Shown one piece after another: positions 26,662 to 36,566 of a DNA stretch of 64,000 nucleotides (positions are counted from its first letter, which is position 1; each line of letters begins with the position of its first letter). A program made the translations under genes and the position numbers. Source of the stretch: Deltaproteobacteria bacterium (GTDB lineage: Bacteria > Myxococcota_A > Polyangia > Nannocystales > Nannocystaceae); contig JADJEE010000002.1 in assembly GCA_016709225.1 (NCBI GenBank), forward strand, positions 248,001-312,000. Reading direction: 5' to 3'. A model generated the notes under the pieces. That model ran no database searches. It saw nothing but the letters and a program-made list of their open reading frames with translations, and was not told the DNA's origin.

Positions 26662-28257
26662 ATGCGACACTCGCTCGCGCGCGAGTTCGCCATCCCCGTG
26701 ACCGCAACGACCCCACACGAGCCGGGCGCACGGTTGTTCGGCCACCCCCGCGGCCTCTACTACTGCTTCTTCACCGAGCTGTGGGAGCGCTTCTCCTTCT
26801 ACGGGATGAAGGCGCTGCTGTTCTTCTACATCACGAAGTACCACGGCTTCGACGACACCCGCGGCTACTTGCTGATCGGCACCTACGGCGGCCTCGCCTA
26901 CGCGCTGCCGGTGGCCGGGGGTCTGGTGGCCGATCGCCTGCTCGGGATGCGCAAGGCGGTCGTGGCCGGCGGCGCGTTGCTGTGTCTGGGCCACTTCGGC
27001 ATGGCCTGGGAGGGCGAGGCCGCGCGCGTCGTCGATGGCGTGATGGTGCGCGACGCGATCGCGCTGCAGGTCTTCCACCTGTCGCTGGCGCTCATCGCCG
27101 TGGGTGTCGGCCTGCTCAAGCCCAACATCTCGACCATCGTCGGGCGGCTGTACGCGCAAGACGATCCCCGTCGCGAGGCCGGCTTCACGATCTTCTACCT
27201 CGGCATCAATGTCGGCGCGTTCGCATCGAGCCTGGTGTGTGGCTGGCTCGGCGAGACCTGGGGCTGGGGCTGGGGCTTCGGCGCAGCCGGGATCGGCATG
27301 CTGGTGGGGTTGCTCGCGTTCGTGTCGGGGCGGCGTCACCTCGAAGGCCACGCCGAGCCGCCCGACCCTGCGCGCCTGCGCGCGCCCTGGCGCCTGGGGC
27401 TGTCGCACCGCGCGTGGATCGGGCTCGGCACGTTCGCCGCGGTGCTGGTGGTGTGGGCGCTGCTGCAGGTCGACCTGCCGTTCTCCGACGACGACGGCAT
27501 GACCGCGACCGAGCTGGTCGCGCTGGTGCTGGCGGCGGTGCTGCTCGCGTGGCTGGTGCCGGTGATCCGCCGCGAGTGCACGCCGGTCGAGCGCGATCGC
27601 ATGATGGTGCTGACCGTGCTCACCGCCACGAGCGCGATCTTCTGGACCCTGTACGAGCAGAGCTACGGCACCTGGAACGCGTTCTCCGATCGCGTGATGC
27701 ACCGCGAGGCGTTCGGCGTGGAGTGGACCGCCAGCCAGCTGACCGCGCTGGGTTCGTTCTTCATCTTCGTGCTCTCGCCCGTCTTTGCGTGGCTGTGGCC
27801 GCGGCTGGACGCGCATGGCCGCAACCCCAGCACCCCGGCGAAGTTCGCCGGTGCCCTGGCGCTCGCCGGCGCCGCGACCCTCGTGCTCGGCTTCGCGGCG
27901 CACCACCCCGACGCGGGCGGCCTCGCGGGGCTGTGGTCGCTGGTGCTGGCCTACTTCGTGATCGAGATCGGCGAGATGCTGATCTCGCCCATCGGGCTGT
28001 CCGCGGTCACGACCCTCTCGGTGCCGCGGGTGGTCTCCTTGATGATGGGGGTATGGTTCCTGGCCTCGGCCTTCGGCGAGACGCTCGCGGGGCGGCTGGG
28101 CACGATGGCCGCGATGCCGCCGGAGACTCCGCCCGCCGCGGCGCTCGAGATCTACGCGACGTTGTTCGATCGGCTGGGGTGGTTCGGCCTCGGCAGCGGG
28201 GCGCTGCTGCTGTGGCTGGCCCCGCGACTCGCGCGACGCATGCACGGCATCCGCTGA
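26662..28257 (+). CDS. POT-family proton-dependent oligopeptide transporter
   Basis: A 531-residue inner-membrane transporter of the POT/PTR branch of the major facilitator superfamily, importing di- and tripeptides with protons. The family motif TELWERFSFYGMKALLFFYI (ExxERFxYYG type) is at residues about 32-51. Further motifs are LIGTYGGLAYALPVAGGLVA, GVGLLKPNISTIVGRLY and FTIFYLGINVGAFASSLVCG, plus a late helix with EIGEMLISPIGLSAVT. There are about 14 helices. Start: ATG at 26662 is used; GTG at 26698 is an equally good alternative and would remove 12 residues. It is divergent from the MpaB-family gene. Confidence 0.9.
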   Translation: MRHSLAREFAIPVTATTPHEPGARLFGHPRGLYYCFFTELWERFSFYGMKALLFFYITKYHGFDDTRGYLLIGTYGGLAYALPVAGGLVADRLLGMRKAVVAGGALLCLGHFGMAWEGEAARVVDGVMVRDAIALQVFHLSLALIAVGVGLLKPNISTIVGRLYAQDDPRREAGFTIFYLGINVGAFASSLVCGWLGETWGWGWGFGAAGIGMLVGLLAFVSGRRHLEGHAEPPDPARLRAPWRLGLSHRAWIGLGTFAAVLVVWALLQVDLPFSDDDGMTATELVALVLAAVLLAWLVPVIRRECTPVERDRMMVLTVLTATSAIFWTLYEQSYGTWNAFSDRVMHREAFGVEWTASQLTALGSFFIFVLSPVFAWLWPRLDAHGRNPSTPAKFAGALALAGAATLVLGFAAHHPDAGGLAGLWSLVLAYFVIEIGEMLISPIGLSAVTTLSVPRVVSLMMGVWFLASAFGETLAGRLGTMAAMPPETPPAAALEIYATLFDRLGWFGLGSGALLLWLAPRLARRMHGIR

Positions 28258-28320
28258 ACTGATCACGCGGACGCGCGCATGCCTGTCACATCGCACCCCG
28301 AGCGGCGTCCACCCGCACGC

Positions 28321-29493
28321 ATGACGCTCCGCCTCCGCCACGCCGCCCCCCTGCTCTGCACCGCGCTGACCGCCTGCGGCGAGTACACCTTCGTCACGAT
28401 CGACAGCGGCTTCGATCTGCTGCCCGAGGCCCGCGCGGCGATCGCCGAGGACGGCACCGTGGCCGCCGCGCGCAGCCAAGCCATCGTCGTCGGAGACGGC
28501 AGCGCGGCCGCGGGCGCGATCGATCTGACCGGTGGCGGCTTCACCATCACCGCCGCGTCGGCCCGCCGTCCGCTGCAGATCCGCAGCGAGGGGGACATCG
28601 CGTTCGTGGCCACGCACGCGGGCGTACCCGGCTGCGTCGGCGACGCGCGCGGGGCCTACCGCACCGATGCCGGCGGGGTCGCGCCCACGATCCTGCTGGA
28701 GCACTGCCAGGCCGACGGCGGCGCCCAGGTCGGGCCCAACATCGCGCTGTCACCGGGCGGCACCGTGGCCGTCAGTGACATCGTCAACGGTCAAGGCGCG
28801 CTGTGGCGCGGCCCGGTCGCGGGCCCGCTGTCCTCGCTGCGCACCGGCACCGGTGAGTTCTTCAACACCGGCGGCCTCGACGTCGACGACAGCGGCCGCG
28901 TCAGCGCGCAGATGGAGTACTTCGACGGCTTCGCGGGCGGCCTCATGCGCGGCGTGCTGGCCTTCGACACCCCCGAGCAGGCCAAGGCGGAGATCGTGAC
29001 CGCGGTCGAGAAGCTCGGCATCGGCGCGCAGCCACCCCACGCCACCAACGCCGCCGGCACCATGGCGTTGTCGATCAACAGCCCGATGTCGCTGAACATC
29101 GGCGGCACGGTCTACGACTTCGCCGCCGGCGTCTACGTGGCGCATCCGACCGCGTTCAACAGCCCCAAGGATCTGACGCTGGTCGCCGGCCTCGACGGGC
29201 CCTACTGCCGCGTCGGCGCCGTCGACATCGACGATGCGGGTGCGGTGTACTTCGAGGCCCAGCTCGATGCCGAGGGCCACTGCGGCTCGGCGTTCTGGGA
29301 CGGCATCTTCCACGGCGGCGATCCGACCACCGATGCCGTCGTGGCCCGCGGTGCGGCGGAGCTCGGCGACCACCAGTACTTCGATTCGATCCGCCTGGGC
29401 GAGGTCAACGGCGGCGGCCAGGTGGCGTTCCTGACCACGTACAGCGAGCCGCTGGTGCCGCCCTTCATGCTGTGGCGGGCCGATCCCGTGTAG
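28321..29493 (+). CDS. Lipoprotein with repeated beta-structured segments, function unknown
   Basis: A 390-residue lipoprotein with signal MTLRLRHAAPLLCTALTAC, lipid on Cys 19. The mature part has repeats of short strands broken by NxxG-type turns (IALSPGGTVAVSDIV, LDVDDSGRVSAQMEY, VDIDDAGAVYFEAQLD, LGEVNGGGQVAFLTTY), as in beta-propeller-like secreted myxobacterial proteins. No enzymatic motif is visible. The ATG at 28321 is chosen over one at 28279 because it places the signal peptide at the start. It is 63 bases downstream of the transporter gene and could be co-transcribed with it. Confidence 0.7.
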   Translation: MTLRLRHAAPLLCTALTACGEYTFVTIDSGFDLLPEARAAIAEDGTVAAARSQAIVVGDGSAAAGAIDLTGGGFTITAASARRPLQIRSEGDIAFVATHAGVPGCVGDARGAYRTDAGGVAPTILLEHCQADGGAQVGPNIALSPGGTVAVSDIVNGQGALWRGPVAGPLSSLRTGTGEFFNTGGLDVDDSGRVSAQMEYFDGFAGGLMRGVLAFDTPEQAKAEIVTAVEKLGIGAQPPHATNAAGTMALSINSPMSLNIGGTVYDFAAGVYVAHPTAFNSPKDLTLVAGLDGPYCRVGAVDIDDAGAVYFEAQLDAEGHCGSAFWDGIFHGGDPTTDAVVARGAAELGDHQYFDSIRLGEVNGGGQVAFLTTYSEPLVPPFMLWRADPV

Positions 29494-29607
29494 CAGGCCG
29501 CTGCATGTGGCCGACCTGCGCCGCCTCGGCGTCGTTGTCGGCGGGCAACAGTGTGACCCACGCGACCGCGGTCGCGTAGGATGGATCCGGGCCCATCATG
29601 CCCGGCC

Positions 29608-30480
29608 ATGACCAACGCGACCGCAACCACCCCTGGCACCCGCCTGCGTGACCCCGGCACCATCGTCGCCGGGCAAGCCGCCTCCGACGGCGCAGGCGTC
29701 CGATTGCTGCGTAGCCTGGGCACCGGCGCGCTGCCGCTGGTCGACCCGTTCCTGATGCTCGACGAGTTCCGCTCGGACGACGCGCGCGACTACCTCGCGG
29801 GCTTCCCCGACCACCCGCATCGCGGCTTCGAGACGGTGACCGTGATGCTGGCCGGTCGCATGCAGCATCGCGACAGCGTCGGGAACCGCGGCGATCTCGG
29901 GCCCGGGAGCGTGCAGTGGATGACCGCCGGTCGCGGCATCATCCACTCGGAGATGCCGCAGCAGCACGACGGCCTCATGTGGGGCTTCCAGCTGTGGGTC
30001 AACCTGCCGGCCGCGCACAAGCTGACCGCGCCGCGCTACCAGGACATCGACGCCAGCGAGATCCCATCGGCCACCACCGATGCGGGTGCCAGCGTCCGCG
30101 TGATCGCGGGCACGGTCGATGGCACGCGCGGCCCCATCGAGGCGGTGACCGAGCCGGTGCTGCTCGACATCCGGCTGGGTGACGGCGGCAGCTTCGAGCA
30201 CGCGTTGCCGCCCGGCCACAACGCCTTCGTCTACGTCTACGAGGGCAGCGTGGAGATCGTCGGTGCGAGCAAGGCCGCCAGCGTCGAACGCGGCAAGCTC
30301 GTGGTGCTCGGAGCCGGCGACGCGGTGAAGCTGCGGGCGAACACCGCCGCCAAGGCCCTGCTGGTGGCGGGGCGCCCGATCGGCGAGCCGGTCGCGCGCT
30401 ACGGGCCGTTCGTGATGAACACCCAGGCCGAGCTCGAGCAGGCGTTCCGCGACTATCGCTCGGGCGCCTTGGGCCGTTAG
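29608..30480 (+). CDS. Pirin-family protein (bicupin)
   Basis: A 290-residue pirin. The N-terminal cupin has the metal-site pattern GFPDHPHRGFETVTVMLAGR followed by MQHRDSVGNRG, with PGSVQWMTAGRGIIHSEMPQ, giving the expected His, His, His and Glu ligands. A second cupin lies in the C-terminal half (FVYVYEGSVEIVGA). Pirins are cytoplasmic; some oxidise quercetin and others act as redox regulators, and sequence does not decide which. The ATG at 29608 follows the open frame from 29581. A strong inverted repeat lies just after the stop. Confidence 0.9.
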   Translation: MTNATATTPGTRLRDPGTIVAGQAASDGAGVRLLRSLGTGALPLVDPFLMLDEFRSDDARDYLAGFPDHPHRGFETVTVMLAGRMQHRDSVGNRGDLGPGSVQWMTAGRGIIHSEMPQQHDGLMWGFQLWVNLPAAHKLTAPRYQDIDASEIPSATTDAGASVRVIAGTVDGTRGPIEAVTEPVLLDIRLGDGGSFEHALPPGHNAFVYVYEGSVEIVGASKAASVERGKLVVLGAGDAVKLRANTAAKALLVAGRPIGEPVARYGPFVMNTQAELEQAFRDYRSGALGR

Positions 30481-30483
30481 CAG

Positions 30484-30529
30484 ACGCGGACGGATGCCCT
30501 ACGCGAGAGACCGGGGGCTCCGTCCGCGT
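30484..30529. terminator. Inverted repeat after the pirin gene, possible terminator without a T-run
   Basis: acgcggacgga (30484-30494) and its exact complement tccgtccgcgt (30519-30529) start four bases after the pirin stop codon. The 24-base loop has a further gccc/gggc pairing. There is no T-tract, so it may be a factor-dependent or weak terminator, or an mRNA 3' end stabiliser. Confidence 0.35.
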
Positions 30530-30588
30530 TCGTCGTTCTCGCGTGCCGACGCGGTGACACGCACCGCGGGCCGCGGTGTTGCAGGGGC

Positions 30589-31002
30589 ATGACGGCATGC
30601 CCACCGCCCTGGTCGCGACGCCTCGTGCTCATGTGCCTCCTCGTCGCCGCGGCCTGCGACGGTGAGCGCGCGAGCGCTGCGGCCGCGACGGCGACCGACG
30701 CCGCGGCCGCGCGCACGGTGGCGACGACGCCCGCGAACCCGCTCGTCGATCTCGGCGTCGGCGAGTCGACCGAGTACGACGCCACCGTGGTCGCGTCGCT
30801 CGCAGCCGGCGAGTACAGCTACGTCGAGCTCGAGCCGGCGGCGTCGCAGGGCGAGCGGCGCTGGGCCGTGACGCTCGGCGAGCAGCCGCCCGTCGGTGCG
30901 CTCGTGCACGCGCGCGTCGCCGGCACCAAGCACGACTTCGAGTCGCGACGGCTGCAGCGCCGCTTCGAGCGGCTCGACTTCGCCGCGCTCGAGCTCCTGT
31001 GA
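30589..31002 (+). CDS. Small lipoprotein of unknown function
   Basis: A 137-residue lipoprotein with signal MTACPPPWSRRLVLMCLLVAAAC, lipid on Cys 23. An AGGGG ribosome site lies just before the ATG. An Ala/Thr-rich spacer is followed by a compact domain (VDLGVGESTEYDATVVASLA, YSYVELEPA, WAVTLGEQPPVGALVHARV) that looks like a small beta-barrel. The end is charged (ESRRLQRRFERLDF). No family is recognised. It is followed 45 bases downstream by another lipoprotein gene on the same strand. Confidence 0.6.
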   Translation: MTACPPPWSRRLVLMCLLVAAACDGERASAAAATATDAAAARTVATTPANPLVDLGVGESTEYDATVVASLAAGEYSYVELEPAASQGERRWAVTLGEQPPVGALVHARVAGTKHDFESRRLQRRFERLDFAALELL

Positions 31003-31047
31003 CCCCCCGCTTCGCCCCCTTGCCCCGAAAGAAAGACGAGACCCTGC

Positions 31048-31743
31048 ATGAACCTGCGATCCTTCGTTCTGTCCGCCCTTGCCGGCCTGATGGCCTGCCA
31101 GGATCCCGATGCCGACGACACCACCACCACGGCCGCCGACGGCAGCTCGAGCGGCGGCGGCAGCATGGGCGCCGACGACGGCGCGAGCGGCAGCGGCAGC
31201 TCGGGCGGTGCTGACGCATCGAGCAGCAGCACCGGTGGTGGCGCCGACGAGAGCGAGGGCGGCAGCGCCGATTCGTCCGGCGGCTCGACCGGCGCCGCGA
31301 TGACCCCCTACGACTGCGTCGACGCCGACTTCACCATCGACTTGCCGCTGGCGGGTCCCGGCTATGACCCCGAGGCCGGCCTCATCGATCCGCAGGCGCA
31401 GTACCTCGTGAGCACCACGCAGGCGATGCCGCGGCCCGACGCGCTGCAGCAGTTCGGCGAGCTGGCGACGGCCGCAGGCATGGCGGCCGCGCAGAGTCCG
31501 GGCGTGGTCGCGGTGTCGTTCGCGAGCGAGCCCAACTGCGGCTTCGCGCGCACGCTCACCGTGTGGCGCGACCAGGCCTCGATGCTGTCCTTCGTGGTCA
31601 GCCCCGAGCACGCGGCGGCCATCGACGCCACCTACGACGTCACGCTCGGCGGACGCACCACCCACTTCACCATCGACGCCGACCAGATGCCCGTCACCTG
31701 GGAGGTCGCGCTCGAGCACATCGCCGACGTCGAGCCGTTCTGA
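31048..31743 (+). CDS. Lipoprotein with Ser/Gly linker and a monooxygenase-like (dimeric alpha/beta barrel) domain
   Basis: A 231-residue lipoprotein with signal MNLRSFVLSALAGLMAC (lipid on Cys 17), then some 75 residues of Ser, Gly, Asp and Ala. The C-terminal domain (about 100-231) has the shape of antibiotic-biosynthesis-monooxygenase-like proteins: a strand (VVAVSFASEPNCGFARTLTV), then WRDQASMLSFVVSPEHAAAI, the usual pattern of a strand with an alpha-helix holding AMR/AID. Whether it is an enzyme is unknown, and an anchored version of this fold is unusual. It ends 13 bases from the convergent methionine aminopeptidase gene. Confidence 0.6.
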   Translation: MNLRSFVLSALAGLMACQDPDADDTTTTAADGSSSGGGSMGADDGASGSGSSGGADASSSSTGGGADESEGGSADSSGGSTGAAMTPYDCVDADFTIDLPLAGPGYDPEAGLIDPQAQYLVSTTQAMPRPDALQQFGELATAAGMAAAQSPGVVAVSFASEPNCGFARTLTVWRDQASMLSFVVSPEHAAAIDATYDVTLGGRTTHFTIDADQMPVTWEVALEHIADVEPF

Positions 31744-31756
31744 TCGCCGCGTGCGC

Positions 31757-32512
31757 TCACGGCAGTCGGGTGAGCACCTCGACGCCGTCGGCGGTGACCA
31801 GCACGGTGTGCTCGGCCTGCGCCGACGGCGAGCCATCGGCAGTGCGCACGGTCCAGCCGTCGTCGTCGTGCACGAGCGCCTGCCGGCCGAGGGTCAGCAT
31901 CGGCTCGATGGTGAACGCCATGCCCGCGCGCAGGCGCAGCCCGGTGCCTGCGCGCCCGTAGTGGCAGACCTGCGGCGGCAGGTGCATCTCGCGGCCGATG
32001 CCGTGCCCGCAGTACTCGCGCACCACGTCGTAGCCGGCCGCGCGCGCGCTGGCTTCGATGGCCGCGCCGATGTCACCCAGGCGCACGCCGGGGCGCACCG
32101 CGTCGATGCCCGCTTGCAGCGCGGCCTTGGTCGCGTCCAGCAGCGCCGCCTTCGCGGGCTCGATGGTGCCGATCGCGAAGGTCATCGACGTGTCGCCGTG
32201 GTAGCCACCCAGCATCGTGGTGACGTCGACGTTGACGATGTCGCCGTCGCGCAGCACCACCTTCGGGCTCGGCACGCCGTGGCACACCACGTCGTTGGGG
32301 CTGACGCACACCGCGGCCGGGAACCCGTGGTAGCCGAGCTGGCTCGGTCGACCGCCGCGGCGCGCGGTGTCCTCGCGCACCCACGCGTCGACTTGCGCGG
32401 TGCTGATGCCGGCGGTCAGTCGCGCGCCGACGTGGGCCAGGGTCGCCGCAGCGCTGGCCCCGGCGCGCCGCAGCGCCGCGATCGCGCAGCTGTCGTGGAT
32501 CTCGATCGCCAT
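31757..32512 (-). CDS. map: Type I methionine aminopeptidase
   Basis: A 251-residue M24 peptidase that removes N-terminal methionine from new proteins in the cytoplasm. The five metal ligands are visible: Asp in VNVDVTTM, Asp in YHGDTSMTF, His in YCGHGIGREMH, Glu in FTIEPMLT and Glu in AQAEHTVLV. The conserved substrate His is in GYHGFPAAVCVSPNDVVCHG. Length fits the type Ib class without an N-terminal extension. The ATG at 32510-32512 gives the normal N-terminus (MAIEIHDSCAIAALRRAG); the frame is open a little further. Confidence 0.92.
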   Translation of the reverse strand: MAIEIHDSCAIAALRRAGASAAATLAHVGARLTAGISTAQVDAWVREDTARRGGRPSQLGYHGFPAAVCVSPNDVVCHGVPSPKVVLRDGDIVNVDVTTMLGGYHGDTSMTFAIGTIEPAKAALLDATKAALQAGIDAVRPGVRLGDIGAAIEASARAAGYDVVREYCGHGIGREMHLPPQVCHYGRAGTGLRLRAGMAFTIEPMLTLGRQALVHDDDGWTVRTADGSPSAQAEHTVLVTADGVEVLTRLP

Positions 32513-32599
32513 GCCAGGGTGCCGGGCAACAGCATGGGACGCGCAGCTGGCGGGGTCCAATGCTGGTTAAGCATCGCGAACGCACCCCGGCCAGCACAA

Positions 32600-33343
32600 T
32601 CACACCGACGCGCCGCGCGACAGCCACCGCGCCAGCGACGGCCGCACGATCAGTGCCACCACGTCGATCGCCGCATGCAGCAGCATCGGTCGCAGCAACG
32701 ACCCGCTGCTCAGATACATCCACGTCAGCAGGGCGCCCAGGGCCGTGGTCGCGAGCACACCCTTGTAGCCCTGGTAGGCGTGGACCAGGCCGAACGCGAT
32801 GCCGGCGCTCACGAGCCCGGCGATCGCCGAGCCCGTCACCGTGGTGACGAGCAGCGGCAGCGCGAGCCGGAAGAACAGCTCCTCCGAGAAGCCGGCGTTG
32901 AGACACAGCGGCAGCGACGCCAGCATCTCGGTGCGATTGCGTGGGATGAGCGGCTCGACATCCCCGACGATCAGCGCCTTCGTACGGCGGAGCTGGAGCA
33001 GCTGCACGGCCACGAGCGCCGCGACGCCGAGCGTCGCACCGATGACGAAGCCGACGTAGGTATCGCCGTCGTCGGGCGAGGGCGCGGTGGCGTCGACCGG
33101 CGGCGCGAAGTCTGCGAACTCGGGTGGCAGGCCGAGCACGTCGGCGAGACGGCCCTGTGCCGCGAGCAACAGCAACGATGCGCCGCTCAGCATCACGAAC
33201 CCCTGCCAGCTCCAGCGCAGGTAGAACCCCACGCGTCCGGCCGAGCTCGCCTCGCGCTTGAACGCCGCGTACTGACGGAGGTCGTTGAGGATCCAAGCGA
33301 CGAGCCCCACGGGCACGGCGCACAGCAGAACAGTCGTGAACAT
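32600..33343 (-). CDS. CPBP-family intramembrane metalloprotease (CAAX-like)
   Basis: A 247-residue membrane protein with several helices. The three CPBP motifs are present: NAGFSEELFFRLALPLL (EExxxR type), AFGLVHAYQGYKG (FxxxH) and LLHAAIDVVALI (HxxxD). Members of this family cut prenylated or membrane proteins or work as bacteriocin-immunity and signalling proteases; the substrate here is unknown. The gene lies 78 bases downstream of a winged-helix regulator gene and appears to be the third gene of the unit starting near 34242. An ATG is at 33341-33343. Confidence 0.82.
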   Translation of the reverse strand: MFTTVLLCAVPVGLVAWILNDLRQYAAFKREASSAGRVGFYLRWSWQGFVMLSGASLLLLAAQGRLADVLGLPPEFADFAPPVDATAPSPDDGDTYVGFVIGATLGVAALVAVQLLQLRRTKALIVGDVEPLIPRNRTEMLASLPLCLNAGFSEELFFRLALPLLVTTVTGSAIAGLVSAGIAFGLVHAYQGYKGVLATTALGALLTWMYLSSGSLLRPMLLHAAIDVVALIVRPSLARWLSRGASV

Positions 33344-33421
33344 GGACGTGACAACTCCTCTCGGGCACGCCTTCGGCGCGCCGATGTTCGAGCAAGACCA
33401 GCTTCGTGCCCGTTGCCGGCG

Positions 33422-33787
33422 TCAGGCCGGCGAGCGACGGGGGACGAGGGCGCGCGGCGCCACCTCGGGCGCGCTGCGTTCGGTCGACGACGACAGCGCA
33501 CCCGCGAGCCGCTGCAGCTCGAGCACGTGGGCCTCGAACGCGCGGCGGCCCTTGGCCGTGAACGCCGCCCAAGTACGCACGCGCCCGTCGCTGGTGGCCT
33601 TGCGCAGCTGGACGTAGCCGGCGTCGTCGAGGGCGCGCAGGTGCTTCGACAGCACGGAGTCGCTGACCTCGAGCGCGTCGCGCAACGTCGCGAACTCGAC
33701 CTCGTCGGCCGTCGCCATCACGGCGCACGCCTGCAGGCGCGCCGGCGGGTGCAGGACCGCGTCGAAGCGTGGCACCGGCGGGCTCAT
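33422..33787 (-). CDS. Winged-helix transcriptional regulator (HTH_34/MarR-like)
   Basis: A 121-residue DNA-binding protein with a winged helix (HPPARLQACAVMATADEVEF, then FATLRDALEVSDSVLSKHLR as the recognition part, and a wing with VQLRKATSDGRVRTWAAFT). It matches the small HTH_34 group, which usually sits beside a membrane protein gene that it controls. The ATG (33785-33787) overlaps the stop of the upstream membrane protein gene (ATGA). Its likely operator is the TTTCCAA/TTGGAAA repeat at 34235-34274 in the promoter of this unit, which would give autoregulation. Confidence 0.82.
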   Translation of the reverse strand: MSPPVPRFDAVLHPPARLQACAVMATADEVEFATLRDALEVSDSVLSKHLRALDDAGYVQLRKATSDGRVRTWAAFTAKGRRAFEAHVLELQRLAGALSSSTERSAPEVAPRALVPRRSPA

Positions 33788-34242
33788 CGTTGCAGCTCCG
33801 CGCGGTAGAACTGCACCCACAGCCAGTCGGCCATCGCCGCGATGACGAACATCGCGACGCCGGCGAGCAGCGGCGCGACGCGAACCTCGTGCGTGGCGTC
33901 GACCTCGAGGGTCGCGAGCGCGAGCCCGACGAAGGCGACCGTGAGGGTCACCGCGATCCAACGTGTGGGGCCCTTTCGCCAGCCGTTCACGAACCTCCCG
34001 GTGACGCGCCGCGACCACGCCATCATCGCCAGGGCCGCAGCGACGACCGCGATCTCCACCGCGAGGCGCCACCCCAGGGGCAGGCCTTGCGCTGCGAGCA
34101 GCGCCCCGAACACACCGCCGACCGCGAGGTGATACGCCGTCGGCAGGGCATACGCACCTGCGCGTCGACGGGCGCTCTGCATCTGCCGCAGCGCCTCGAT
34201 GGCGTCGGCCCGGGACGGCGGCGTGGGGTTCTCGCTTTCCAA
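33784..34242 (-). CDS. Small membrane protein co-encoded with the winged-helix regulator
   Basis: A roughly 152-residue protein with four predicted helices (YHLAVGGVFGALLAAQGLPL, LAVEIAVVAAALAMMAW, WIAVTLTVAFVGLALATLEV, APLLAGVAMFVIAAMADWLW). Such proteins commonly accompany HTH_34 regulators; their role is unknown. The frame is open to an ATG at 34306-34308, but a sigma70-like promoter and operator lie at 34235-34280, so translation must begin downstream. I use the TTG at 34240-34242; an ATG at 34180-34182 is the other option. Stop and regulator start overlap by ATGA. Confidence 0.65.
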   Translation of the reverse strand: MESENPTPPSRADAIEALRQMQSARRRAGAYALPTAYHLAVGGVFGALLAAQGLPLGWRLAVEIAVVAAALAMMAWSRRVTGRFVNGWRKGPTRWIAVTLTVAFVGLALATLEVDATHEVRVAPLLAGVAMFVIAAMADWLWVQFYRAELQR

Positions 34243-34280
34243 CTTGGAAAGTAGACTATCATGACTTTCCAAGTCGTCAA
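34235..34280 (-). promoter_or_regulatory. Promoter with overlapping TTTCCAA/TTGGAAA operator
   Basis: Read on the minus strand: -35 TTGACG (34275-34280), a 16-base spacer, then -10 TAGTCT (34253-34258). Over it lie three copies of one half-site: a 17-base palindrome ctttccaacttggaaag (34235-34251) and an 11-base inverted pair acttggaaagt (34242-34252) / actttccaagt (34264-34274) whose centres are 22 bases apart. A protein bound here would cover the spacer, -10 and start point. The most likely binder is the winged-helix protein encoded at 33422-33787. Confidence 0.7.
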
Positions 34281-34384
34281 GTCGCGGTCCGCCAGCGGTG
34301 CGCCCCATGATGCGCGACGGCGGCGCAAGCGGGCCCGCTTGTGTCCGCCCGCCGAGCGGCGGCGCCGGTATGCTGGTGGCACCG

Positions 34385-34699
34385 ATGTCGCTCGTGCAGA
34401 TCGAGTCCTTCGTCGCGGTCGCGCAGACCGGCCACGTCGGCCGTGCGGCCGAGCGACTCCACGTCACCCAACCGCCGCTCACGCGTCGCATCCGCAGCCT
34501 CGAGGACGAGCTCGGCGTGCAGCTGTTCGATCGCACGCCCCGGGGCATGCGACTGCGCCCGGAGGGCCAGCGACTGCTCGCCCACGCGCAGGAGATCCTG
34601 GCGGCGGTGCAGCGTGCCCGCGACGAGCTGCGCCTGCATGCGCCACGGCGCAATCCCACCGACGACCGCGACGCGCCCGCGAGCCCCAGGCGGCGGTAA
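34385..34699 (+). CDS. LysR-type DNA-binding domain without effector domain
   Basis: A 104-residue protein that is a normal LysR N-terminal domain: SLVQIESFVAVAQTGHVGRA, then RLHVTQPPLTRRIRSLEDEL and GVQLFDRTPRGMRLRPEGQR plus the linker helix ending ARDELRLHA. A full LysR regulator is about 300 residues; here the roughly 200-residue ligand-binding part is missing and the chain ends in a short Arg/Pro/Asp tail. It may be a truncated gene or a stand-alone DNA-binding protein. ATG at 34385 is the usual LysR start; an ATG at 34370 is possible. The ABC exporter gene starts 39 bases downstream. Confidence 0.7.
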   Translation: MSLVQIESFVAVAQTGHVGRAAERLHVTQPPLTRRIRSLEDELGVQLFDRTPRGMRLRPEGQRLLAHAQEILAAVQRARDELRLHAPRRNPTDDRDAPASPRRR

Positions 34700-34738
34700 C
34701 ACGTGGCATCACCGCATCGTCGTGGTCTTCCGGCACCG

Positions 34739-36559
<1,821 letters not shown>

Positions 36560-36566
36560 CCGCGGT

